Assembly (NCBI GenBank): GCA_024635815.1
Contig: JAGXIG010000025.1
Location: 1 to 21,029 of the forward strand
Source: Salegentibacter sp.
GTDB taxonomy: Bacteria > Bacteroidota > Bacteroidia > Flavobacteriales > Flavobacteriaceae
Direction: 5' to 3'
Length of the DNA: 21,029 nt
This document shows, in pieces, positions 14,241 to 21,029 of the stretch. The notes below the pieces were generated by a model. It was not told where the DNA came from. It did not search any database and saw nothing but the letters and a program-made list of their open reading frames with translations. Position 1 is the first letter of the stretch. Each line of letters begins with the position of its first letter. Position numbers and translations under genes: made by a program.

Positions 14241-16646
14241 ATGAAGAGAAGAATTAATAAAGTAGCAGTAATCGGCTCCGGAATTATGGGAAGCGGTATT
14301 GCCTGCCACTTCGCCAATATTGGCGTAGAAGTTCTTTTGCTGGATATTGTCCCGCGGGAACTTAACGAGAAAGAAAAGAAGAAGGGGCTTACTTTAGAGG
14401 ATAAAGAAGTTAGAGATCGCCTGGTAAACGAATCCTTACAATCGGCTTTAAAATCAAAGCCCTCTCCTATTTATCATAAAGATTTTGCCATTCGCATAAA
14501 AACCGGAAATATGGAAGACGATATTTCTAAAGTTTCTGAAGTAGATTGGATTATCGAGGTGGTAGTGGAACGCCTGGATATCAAACAACAGGTTTTTGAA
14601 AAACTCGAAAAACACCGTAAAAAAGGAACGCTAATTACTTCCAACACTTCCGGAATTCCTATTCAGCAAATGAACGAAGGAAGAAGTGAAGATTTTCAGC
14701 AGCATTTCTGCGGAACTCACTTTTTTAACCCACCGCGTTACCTGAAATTATTCGAAATAATCCCGGGCCCGGATACTAAACCTCAAGTGCTCGAATTCCT
14801 TAATGAATACGGCGAAAAATTCCTCGGTAAGAAATCGGTAGTGGCAAAAGACACGCCCGCATTTATCGGTAACCGAATCGGAATTTTCAGCATAATGAGT
14901 CTTTTCCATATGGTAAAAGATATGGATATGACCATCGAGGAAGTTGACAAACTTACCGGTCCGGTAATTGGCCGCCAGAAATCGGCAACATTCCGTACAG
15001 TAGATGTTGTTGGCTTAGATACTCTGGTTCACGTGGCCAACGGACTGCATAAAGGAGTGCCGGACGATGAATCCCACGATCTTTTTGCGCTTCCAGATTT
15101 TATCCAGATAATGGTGGATAATGAATGGTATGGTAGCAAAAGTGGACAGGGTTTCTACAAGAAAATTAAAAATGATGACGGTTCCAGCACCATAAAATCT
15201 TTGGATCTGGAAACCTTAGAATATCGCGACCAGAAAAAGGCTTCTTTCGCAACTTTAGAAGAAACCAAGAACATAGATAATGTAGCCGACCGTTTTGAAG
15301 TTTTAATTAACGGAAAAGACAAAGCCGGTGAATTCTATCGTAAAAACTTTTCTGCACTTTTCGCTTATGTTTCCAATAGAATTCCTGAAATCTCCGATGA
15401 ACTTTATAAAATCGATGATGGTGTAAAAGCTGGATTTGGTTGGGAGCACGGTCCGTTTCAAATTTGGGATGCCGTGGGTGTGAAGAAAGGTGTTGAAATG
15501 ATGAAAGCCGAAGGTAAAGAACCAGCGGCCTGGGTAAAAGAAATGCTGGAAAACGGGAAAGAATCTTTCTACACCGTAAAAGAAGGCAATACCTATTATT
15601 ACGATATTGAGAAAACAGATTATACGAAAATTCCTGGTCAGGATGCGTTTATCATTCTTGATAACATTCGTGAGTCAAAAGAAGTATTCAGCAACAGCGG
15701 TGTTGTGGTGGAAGATCTTGGCGACGGAATCCTTAATGTGGAATTCCGAAGTAAGATGAACACAATTGGCGGTGATGTACTGGACGGAATCAATAAAGCC
15801 ATAGATATGGCCGAAAAAGATTACCAGGGACTAGTTGTTGCTAACAATGGTAAGAATTTCTCTGTGGGCGCCAACATCGGGATGATTTTTATGATGGCTG
15901 TAGAGCAGGAATATGAAGAGCTGAATATGGCGATTAAATATTTCCAGGATACGATGATGCGTATGCGCTACTCCTCTATTCCAACCGTAGCTGCACCTCA
16001 CTCGATGACACTTGGCGGCGGATGTGAACTTTCACTTCACGCTGATATGGTTGTAGCAGCAGCCGAAACTTATATTGGTTTAGTTGAATTTGGCGTTGGG
16101 GTAATTCCCGGCGGTGGTGGTTCTAAAGAAATGACCGTTCGTGCCGCAGATACTTTTGAAAAAGATGATGTGGAACTGAACCGTTTGAGAAAACATTTCC
16201 TAACTATAGGAATGGCAAAAGTTTCTACTTCAGCCCACGAAGCATTCGATTTGAATATTCTTCAGAAAGGAAAAGATATCGTAGTGGTAAATCAGGAACG
16301 TCAATTAACTATAGCAAAGAAACACGCTTTATTAATGGCTGAAAATGGTTACACAAAACCAATTCACCGTACCGATATTAAGGTTCTGGGGAAACAAGCT
16401 TTAGGTGCTTTCTTAGTCGGTACAGATCAGATGAACGCCGGAAAATACATTAGCGACCACGATAAGAAAATTGCAAATAAACTGGCTTATGTTATGGCCG
16501 GAGGAGATCTTTCAGAACCACAAATGGTAAGCGAGCAATACCTGTTAGATCTGGAAAGAGAAGCATTCCTTTCTCTAACCGGAGAACGCAAAACCTTAGA
16601 ACGCCTTCAGCATATGTTGAAGAAGGGGAAACCATTGAGAAACTAG
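14241..16646 (+). CDS. 3-hydroxyacyl-CoA dehydrogenase / enoyl-CoA hydratase fusion (FadB-like, reversed domain order)
   Basis: Performs the hydration and NAD-dependent oxidation steps of beta-oxidation. The dehydrogenase comes first: NAD-binding G12-S-G-I-M-G17, the GTHFFNPPRYLKLFEIIPG block with catalytic His160, and a second helical dehydrogenase domain to about residue 430. The enoyl-CoA hydratase (crotonase) domain is C-terminal, about residues 490-690, with the oxyanion segment NFSVGANIG and both catalytic glutamates, Glu596 (LGGGCEL) and Glu616 (GLVEFGVGVIPGGGG). Their 20-residue spacing equals that of the Glu pair in E. coli FadB. FadB has the opposite order (hydratase first). The form seen here, about 800 residues, is common in Bacteroidota and other phyla. 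All key residues are present. It is second in the MarR operon; the stop is followed at once by the first four-helix-bundle cassette. Confidence 0.93.
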   Translation: MKRRINKVAVIGSGIMGSGIACHFANIGVEVLLLDIVPRELNEKEKKKGLTLEDKEVRDRLVNESLQSALKSKPSPIYHKDFAIRIKTGNMEDDISKVSEVDWIIEVVVERLDIKQQVFEKLEKHRKKGTLITSNTSGIPIQQMNEGRSEDFQQHFCGTHFFNPPRYLKLFEIIPGPDTKPQVLEFLNEYGEKFLGKKSVVAKDTPAFIGNRIGIFSIMSLFHMVKDMDMTIEEVDKLTGPVIGRQKSATFRTVDVVGLDTLVHVANGLHKGVPDDESHDLFALPDFIQIMVDNEWYGSKSGQGFYKKIKNDDGSSTIKSLDLETLEYRDQKKASFATLEETKNIDNVADRFEVLINGKDKAGEFYRKNFSALFAYVSNRIPEISDELYKIDDGVKAGFGWEHGPFQIWDAVGVKKGVEMMKAEGKEPAAWVKEMLENGKESFYTVKEGNTYYYDIEKTDYTKIPGQDAFIILDNIRESKEVFSNSGVVVEDLGDGILNVEFRSKMNTIGGDVLDGINKAIDMAEKDYQGLVVANNGKNFSVGANIGMIFMMAVEQEYEELNMAIKYFQDTMMRMRYSSIPTVAAPHSMTLGGGCELSLHADMVVAAAETYIGLVEFGVGVIPGGGGSKEMTVRAADTFEKDDVELNRLRKHFLTIGMAKVSTSAHEAFDLNILQKGKDIVVVNQERQLTIAKKHALLMAENGYTKPIHRTDIKVLGKQALGAFLVGTDQMNAGKYISDHDKKIANKLAYVMAGGDLSEPQMVSEQYLLDLEREAFLSLTGERKTLERLQHMLKKGKPLRN

Positions 16647-17079
16647 TAGTGAGTATTTAGTATAGAGTAGTGAGTAACCATAAAAATCAGAGATATGCAT
16701 GATTTAAAAATTTGGAATAAAGCAATGGATATTGCTGAAAAAACTTACCTACTCTCTGCTAATTTTCCTACTGAAGAAAAATTTGGTTTAACGAGTCAAA
16801 TAAGAAGAAGTGCTGTTTCGGTTCCTTCTAATATTGCTGAAGGAGCGGGTAGAAATACTAAAGGAGAATTTAAAAATTTCTTAGGAATAGCCAGCGGGTC
16901 TTCTTATGAACTGTATACGCTATTGATTCTTTCTTACAGACTGAATTTAATTGAAGAAGAAAAAGTTAAACCGGTTTTGTCTGAAGTTATTGAGGTTCAA
17001 AAAATGAATTATGCATTAATGAAATCGTTAGCGGTTTGAGTTTTCTCAATACTCAATACTAACATCTAAATACTAAAAA
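16647..17079. mobile_element. Cassette 1: four-helix-bundle gene framed by imperfect inverted repeats
   Basis: The 16695-17039 gene lies between two related non-coding arms that fill the whole gap between the bifunctional gene and the thiolase. The left arm has AGTATTTAG (16652-16660) and AGTAGTGAGTA (16666-16676). The right arm has TACTCAATACT (17050-17060) and CTAAATACT (17066-17074). The first pair is complementary at 9/9, the second at 10/11, each separated by 5 unmatched bases. The left arm repeats TAGTGAGTA twice (16647-16655, 16668-16676); the right arm has a tandem heptad (CTCAATA). No transposase is encoded. Mobility is inferred from the layout and from a second, similar cassette downstream. 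Confidence 0.55.
16695..17039 (+). CDS. Four-helix-bundle protein, 23S rRNA intervening-sequence protein family, 114 aa
   Basis: Belongs to the family first found as ORFs inside intervening sequences of 23S rRNA (four helix bundle, S23 type), related in fold to the Avd accessory protein of diversity-generating retroelements. The signature LTSQIRRSAVSVPSNIAEGAGR (split here as SQIRRSAVSVPSNIAEG plus AGR) lies at about residues 32-53, with the N-terminal DLKIWNKAMDIAEKTYLLSANFP helix before it and two long helices after (EFKNFLGIASGSSYELYTLL and EEEKVKPVLSEVIEVQKMN). Length is normal. Members form small multimers and probably bind nucleic acid; the cellular role is unknown. It has no link to fatty-acid metabolism, yet sits inside that operon, framed by inverted repeats, with a paralogue at the next junction. 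Confidence 0.88.
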   Translation: MHDLKIWNKAMDIAEKTYLLSANFPTEEKFGLTSQIRRSAVSVPSNIAEGAGRNTKGEFKNFLGIASGSSYELYTLLILSYRLNLIEEEKVKPVLSEVIEVQKMNYALMKSLAV

Positions 17080-18273
17080 ATGAATAAGACAGCATACATA
17101 GTAAAAGCATACAGAACAGCCGTGGGGAAAGCGCCTCGCGGAGTGTTCAGGTTTAAGCGGCCCGATGATCTGGCAGCGGAAACCATAGAATATATGATGA
17201 AACAATTACCCGATTTTGATAAAACCAGGATCGATGATGTAATTGTTGGAAACGCAATGCCAGAAGCCGAGCAAGGTTTAAACGTTGGTCGTCTAATTTC
17301 TTTAATGGGCCTAAAAACCGAAAGAGTTCCCGGAATGACGGTTAACCGTTATTGCGCTTCAGGACTGGAAACCATCGCGATTGCCTCGGCTAAAATCCAA
17401 AGTGGCATGGCCGACTGTATTATCGCCGGTGGAGCCGAAAGTATGAGTTATATTCCAATGGGGGGTTATAAACCGGTTCCCAATTATAAGACTGCCAAAG
17501 AAGGTAACGAAGATTATTACTGGGGCATGGGACTTACTGCAGAAGCGGTAGCCGAGAAATATAAAGTTTCACGGGAAGATCAAGATGAATTTGCCTTTAA
17601 TTCTCATCAAAAAGCATTGAAAGCTCAGGAAGAAGATCGTTTTCAGGATCAGATTGTGCCTATAGATGTGGAAGAAACTTTTGTAGGGAAAGACGGAAAA
17701 AAACAAACTAAAACCTATACGGTAAACAAAGATGAAGGTCCGCGTGCCGATACTTCAAAAGAAGTTTTAGGAAAACTAAGACCCGTTTTTGCCGAAGGTG
17801 GAAGTGTAACTGCAGGTAATTCCTCTCAAATGAGTGATGGTGCCGCTTTTGTAATGGTAATGAGTGAAGAAATGGTCAAAGAATTTAATCTTGAACCAAT
17901 CGCCAGAATGGTGAGTTACGCACCGGTAGGTGTAGATCCAAGAATTATGGGTATCGGGCCGGTTCACGCCATTCCAAAAGCTTTAAAACAAGCAGGGTTA
18001 AAGCAAGACGATATGCAGCTTATTGAATTGAATGAAGCATTTGCTTCTCAATCACTGGCAGTTATCAGAGAATTGGGCTTAAACCCTGAAACACTAAATC
18101 CTAATGGAGGGGCAATTTCAATGGGGCACCCGCTGGGTTGTACAGGAGCAAAACTTTCGGTGCAAATCTTTGATGAAATGCGCAAACGCAACCTTAAAGA
18201 CAAATATGCCATGGTAACCATGTGTGTAGGAACCGGACAGGGAGCTGCGGGAGTTTATGAGTTCCTTAGTTAG
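17080..18273 (+). CDS. fadA: Acetyl-CoA acyltransferase (3-ketoacyl-CoA thiolase)
   Basis: Last step of beta-oxidation: cleaves 3-ketoacyl-CoA with CoA to acetyl-CoA and a shortened acyl-CoA. The 397-residue length is standard. The acyl-accepting nucleophile is Cys92 in NRYCASGLETIA. The NEAFASQSLAV motif follows, then His350 in GGAISMGHPLGCTGA and the acid/base Cys382 in TMCVGTGQGAAG. All catalytic residues are present, so the enzyme should be active. A biosynthetic acetoacetyl-CoA thiolase role cannot be excluded by motifs alone, but the neighbouring dehydrogenase/hydratase fusion and acyl-CoA dehydrogenase favour degradation. The ATG lies 5 bases after the right arm of cassette 1, and the stop codon merges with the left arm of cassette 2. 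Confidence 0.94.
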   Translation: MNKTAYIVKAYRTAVGKAPRGVFRFKRPDDLAAETIEYMMKQLPDFDKTRIDDVIVGNAMPEAEQGLNVGRLISLMGLKTERVPGMTVNRYCASGLETIAIASAKIQSGMADCIIAGGAESMSYIPMGGYKPVPNYKTAKEGNEDYYWGMGLTAEAVAEKYKVSREDQDEFAFNSHQKALKAQEEDRFQDQIVPIDVEETFVGKDGKKQTKTYTVNKDEGPRADTSKEVLGKLRPVFAEGGSVTAGNSSQMSDGAAFVMVMSEEMVKEFNLEPIARMVSYAPVGVDPRIMGIGPVHAIPKALKQAGLKQDDMQLIELNEAFASQSLAVIRELGLNPETLNPNGGAISMGHPLGCTGAKLSVQIFDEMRKRNLKDKYAMVTMCVGTGQGAAGVYEFLS

Positions 18274-18717
18274 ATTCAAGAATTAAGATTCAAGACTGTA
18301 GAACCAAGACATAAAAGATGCAGCGGCACAATTTTAAAAAGTTGAGAATTTGGAAAGAAGGAATGTTTCTTACAAAAGAAACATATAGTATGGTTAGAAG
18401 CTTTCCTGATTTTGAAAAGTTTAATCTAGTGTCGCAATTAATAAGATGTGCGGTTTCTATTCCTTCCAATATTGCTGAGGGAACGAGCAAAAGAACCGAT
18501 AGACATTTTATCCAATATCTTGAAAATAGTCTCGGGTCGGCTTTTGAATGGGAAACACAATTAATAATAGCCTATTCAGAAGATTATATTTCAGAAAAAA
18601 GATTTAAAGAATATGAATTAAAAATTCAGGAAATACAGAAAATGATATCAGGATTTATAGACGGATTAGAAAAGTCTTGAATCTTGTCTTGAGTCTTGAG
18701 TCTTGTTTCCTGATTCT
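18272..18717. mobile_element. Cassette 2: second four-helix-bundle gene framed by inverted repeats
   Basis: AAGATTCAAGACT (18285-18297) and AGTCTTGAATCTT (18673-18685) form a perfect 13-bp inverted repeat around the 18318-18680 gene. The longer arms 18272-18297 and 18692-18717 also match in inverted orientation at 21 of 26 positions. Both arms are built of iterations of TCTTGA/TTGAG-type units: GATTCAAGA twice on the left (18273-18281, 18287-18295) and GTCTTGA repeats on the right. The right arm overlaps the end of the coding region, including its TGA. The left arm takes in the AG of the thiolase stop codon. No transposase is present; mobility is inferred. Confidence 0.6.
18318..18680 (+). 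CDS. Four-helix-bundle protein, 23S rRNA intervening-sequence protein family, 120 aa (second copy)
   Basis: Paralogue of the 16695-17039 product. It has the same block order: KKLRIWKEGM helix, FPDFEKFNLVSQLIRCAVSIPSNIAEG signature (two parts, about residues 30-56), then HFIQYLENSLGSAFEWETQL and a last helix with KIQEIQKMISG. Identity is confined mostly to the signature and the QKM helix, so the two copies are diverged and did not arise by a recent local duplication. Length is normal and the frame is intact. The last codons, EKS and stop, lie within the right inverted-repeat arm of its cassette. As with the other copy, the biochemical role is unknown; the family is thought to bind nucleic acid as a small multimer. 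Confidence 0.88.
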   Translation: MQRHNFKKLRIWKEGMFLTKETYSMVRSFPDFEKFNLVSQLIRCAVSIPSNIAEGTSKRTDRHFIQYLENSLGSAFEWETQLIIAYSEDYISEKRFKEYELKIQEIQKMISGFIDGLEKS

Positions 18718-18749
18718 TATTTCAAAAAAATAAAACAACAATATAAATA

Positions 18750-20564
18750 ATGGAAAATTCAATTAAAGAAGATAAACTCCTCCGCGGTGGGCAATTCCTG
18801 GTAAAGGAAACTAAAGCGGAAGATATATTTACTCCGGAAGATTTTACTGAGGAGCAAAAAATGATGCGTGATTCGGTTAAGGAGTTTGTAGATCGTGAGA
18901 TCTGGCCGAAAAAGGAAGAATTCGAAAAAAAGAATTACACGCTTACCGAAGAGGTAATGGGCAAAGCCGGGGAACTTGGGTTCCTTGGGGTGGCTGTGCC
19001 GGAGGAGTACGACGGACTCGGAATGGGATTCGTCTCAACAATGTTGGTTTGTGATTATATTTCTGGAGCAACCGGTTCTATCGCTACCGCTTTTGGAGCG
19101 CATACTGGAATTGGAACTTTGCCAATCCTACTTTACGGAAACGAAGAGCAGCGCAAAAAATATATTCCGAAGTTAGCAACAGGAGAATGGTTTGGCGCGT
19201 ATTGCCTTACTGAACCCGGAGCAGGAAGCGACGCAAATTCTGGTAAAACAAAAGCAGAGCTTAGCGAAGATGGTAAAAACTATAAAATAAATGGTCAAAA
19301 AATGTGAATCTCCAATGCGGGGTTTGCAAAAGTTTTTATCGTTTTTGCTAGAATTCAAGACGATAAGAATATTACCGGGTTTATCGTAGAATACGATAAG
19401 GAAAATCCTAACGGAATCACGTTTGGGGAAGAAGAGAAGAAACTGGGAATCCACGCCTCCTCTACCCGTCAGGTATTTTTTAACGACACCGTGATACCTG
19501 CTGAAAATATGCTTTCGGAAAGAGGAAACGGATTTAAAATCGCGATGAATGCCCTAAACGTGGGGCGAATTAAACTTGCCGCAGCTTCTCTGGAAGCCCA
19601 GCGAAGAGTGACCGATGTTGCGGTTAAATACGCGAATGACAGGGTTCAGTTTAAAACTCCAATTGCAAAATTTGGAGCAATCAAATTGAAACTTGCAGAA
19701 ATGGCTACCTCAGCCTGGGTTGGGGAAGCAGCAAGTTACCGTGCCGCAAAGAATATTGAAGACAGAATTAACCTTCGTCAGGAAGCAGGAGAGTCACATT
19801 CTGATGCAGAATTAAAGACTTTTGAGGAATATGCCATAGAATGCTCTATTCTTAAAGTTGCCTGCTCTGAAGATGTTCAAAACTGCAGTGATGAAGGTAT
19901 CCAGGTTTTAGGTGGTATGGGCTTTTCAGCAGATACTCCTATGGAATCTGCCTGGAGAGATGCCAGAATTGCAAGAATTTATGAAGGTACTAACGAGATT
20001 AACCGAATGTTGGCCGTTGGAATGCTAATTAAGAAAGCGATGAAAGGTCACGTAGATCTTTTAGGTCCAGCTCAGGCAGTTGGCGAAGAACTTACCGGAA
20101 TCCCTTCTATGGATAAACCAGATTTTAACGAATTATTCGCTGAAGAAAAAGATATGATCAAGAAACTGAAAAAAGTTTTCCTGATGGTAGCTGGAAGTGC
20201 AGTTCAAAAATTTGGTCAGGATCTGGAAGAACACCAGCAATTACTTTTGGCCGCTTCAGATATTCTTATTGAAGCTTATATGGCTGAATCTGGTATTTTA
20301 AGAGCTGAGAAAAACGCGAAACGTTTTGGTGAAGATACGCAGAAAGAGCAAATCGCTATGGCTAAATTATATCTATATCACGCTGTAGACACCGTAAACC
20401 AAAAAGCTAAAGAGGGAATCGCTTCTTTTGCCGAAGGTGACGAGCAACGCATGATGTTAATGGGACTTAAACGTTTCACCAAATATGATAGAATGCCAAA
20501 CGTGGTGGAATTAAGAAATACTATTGCTGAAAAACTTACTTCAGAAAACAAGTATTGTTTCTAA
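18750..20564 (+). pseudogene. Acyl-CoA dehydrogenase interrupted by an in-frame TGA at codon 186
   Basis: First step of beta-oxidation: FAD-dependent formation of the 2,3-double bond, giving electrons to ETF. The reading frame is continuous from the ATG at 18750 to the TAA at 20564 (604 codons), except for TGA at 19305-19307. The protein reads NGQKM-stop-ISNAGFAKVFIVFAR, where the family has a conserved Trp (KMWISNAGFA), so one base change TGG to TGA explains it. Before the stop are the N-terminal helical domain and the FAD/substrate motif YCLTEPGAGSDA. After it are the flavin-domain helices and YEGTNEINRM with Glu412, the usual catalytic base position, plus the long C-terminal extension of the VLCAD-like class. 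The restart at GTG 19491 has no sign of being a real start. As sequenced, only a 185-residue inactive fragment would be made. It may be a sequencing error, a recent mutation or readthrough. Confidence 0.85.
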
Positions 20565-20585
20565 AATTTCTAATAAATCTGTTTT

Positions 20586-20619
20586 AAAAAGGCCGTCAAA
20601 TTTAGACGGTCTTTTTTTT
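20586..20619 (+). terminator. Terminator of the beta-oxidation operon
   Basis: AAAGGCCGTC (20588-20597) pairs with GACGGTCTTT (20605-20614), with one G-U pair and a 7-base loop, and runs into eight Ts (20612-20619). It lies 22 bases past the acyl-CoA dehydrogenase stop. Confidence 0.88.
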
Positions 20620-20678
20620 ATTGCCTATTTTTAAAATTATTCCGATATGAAAATTAGTATCGATTTCAAAAATAAGGT

Positions 20679-21029
20679 ATGGAGAACCGGATAAGAGTGT
20701 TATTTTTATTCTTCAGTGTATTCACACTGCAAATTTCAGCTTTTGCTTTTCCGCAAGATTCAACAAGCACTGAAGAGCTCCCTTCCGAAGAAAAAATAGC
20801 AGATACTACTGATTCAAATTATTTACCTAATAGTTTAAAAGATTATAATGAAGCTTATTATCAATTAACCAGGTTGAACAATCCGTTGGGATTTCCGCCT
20901 AATAAATTCAATTTACAAACTCCGCAAGCTACGCTGGAACATTTTGTAATAAGTTGTAGAAATAAAAATTTCAAAGAGGCTGCTTATGCACTAAACCTCA
21001 ACTTAATGCCTAACTCTATAACCGAGAAA
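20679..21029 (+). CDS. N-terminus of a probable MscS-type mechanosensitive channel protein (partial)
   Basis: Open frame of 117 codons from the ATG at 20679 to the window edge. Residues 1-25 are a signal peptide (RVLFLFFSVFTLQISAFAF) cleaved near the following PQDS. The mature start is acidic and Thr/Ser-rich. From about residue 64 comes LTRLNNPLGFPPNKFNLQTPQATLEHFV, then ISCRNKNFKEAAYALNLNLMP. This segment resembles the periplasmic N-terminal domain of large flavobacterial MscS-family channels, recalled by pattern and not checked by search. The channel domain itself would be outside the window. No clear TAnnTTTG box was found in the 60 bases upstream; the preceding terminator marks it as a separate unit. 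Identity as a secreted or membrane protein is firm, the channel call is tentative. Confidence 0.5.
   Translation, partial: MENRIRVLFLFFSVFTLQISAFAFPQDSTSTEELPSEEKIADTTDSNYLPNSLKDYNEAYYQLTRLNNPLGFPPNKFNLQTPQATLEHFVISCRNKNFKEAAYALNLNLMPNSITEK

Noticed and set aside
18672..18705. CRISPR-like array in the iterated TCTTGA region
   Set aside because: The units are only 6-8 bases in tandem with no spacers, and no cas genes are nearby.
16647..18750. Diversity-generating retroelement, because the four-helix proteins resemble Avd
   Set aside because: There is no reverse transcriptase gene, and no template/variable repeat pair was noticed.
19305..19307. TGA recoded as Trp or selenocysteine
   Set aside because: TGA ends other genes here normally, the family has Trp and not Cys/Sec at the site, and no obvious SECIS-like hairpin was noticed just after it.
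19491..20564. A separate C-terminal acyl-CoA dehydrogenase gene starting at GTG 19491
   Set aside because: It is in the same frame as the upstream part, the GTG is an internal Val codon of the family, and no initiation signal is visible.

Overview
The window looks like chromosome from a marine-type member of the Flavobacteriaceae (phylum Bacteroidota). The base composition is AT-rich. Several genes carry the Bacteroidota-type -7 promoter box TAnnTTTG, Shine-Dalgarno sequences are scarce, and the gene families are typical of the group: a phosphatase-SerA fusion, single-chain PurL, a lamin-tail lipoprotein, and an ECF sigma operon with a membrane regulator and a periplasmic Spy-like partner. 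No rRNA, tRNA, integrase, transposase or CRISPR array was seen.

Layout. 1-1767 (minus): fused phosphoserine-phosphatase-like HAD domain plus D-3-phosphoglycerate dehydrogenase, running off the left edge and apparently frameshifted close to it. 2018-2371 (minus): small secreted protein followed by a strong terminator. 2372-2801: long non-coding stretch with a candidate minus-strand small RNA and the promoter of the next operon. 2802-4351 (plus): ECF sigma factor, membrane-anchored putative anti-sigma factor, Spy/CpxP-like periplasmic protein. 4499-5563 (minus): lipoprotein with BNR/Asp-box repeats. 5807-7024 (plus): 16S rRNA m5C methyltransferase RsmB. 7099-7668 (plus): lamin-tail-domain lipoprotein. 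7845-11522 (plus): purL. 11772-13553 (plus): long-chain acyl-CoA synthetase with its own promoter and terminator. 13715-20564 (plus): MarR-family regulator and a beta-oxidation operon (hydroxyacyl-CoA dehydrogenase/enoyl-CoA hydratase fusion, thiolase, acyl-CoA dehydrogenase). 20679-end (plus): start of a probable MscS-type channel.

The acyl-CoA synthetase activates fatty acids, the acyl-CoA dehydrogenase makes the enoyl-CoA, the bifunctional protein hydrates and oxidises it, and the thiolase releases acetyl-CoA. The MarR protein probably senses a fatty-acid-derived signal and acts on a perfect palindrome overlapping its own promoter.

The most unusual feature is a pair of small four-helix-bundle genes (23S rRNA intervening-sequence protein/Avd family) inserted into the two junctions of the beta-oxidation operon. 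Each is framed by its own inverted repeats built from short iterated motifs, so each looks like a compact cassette dropped between a stop codon and the next start codon. Two conserved metabolic genes are also broken as sequenced: the acyl-CoA dehydrogenase has TGA where the family has a Trp codon, and the SerA fusion lacks one base in its ACT domain.
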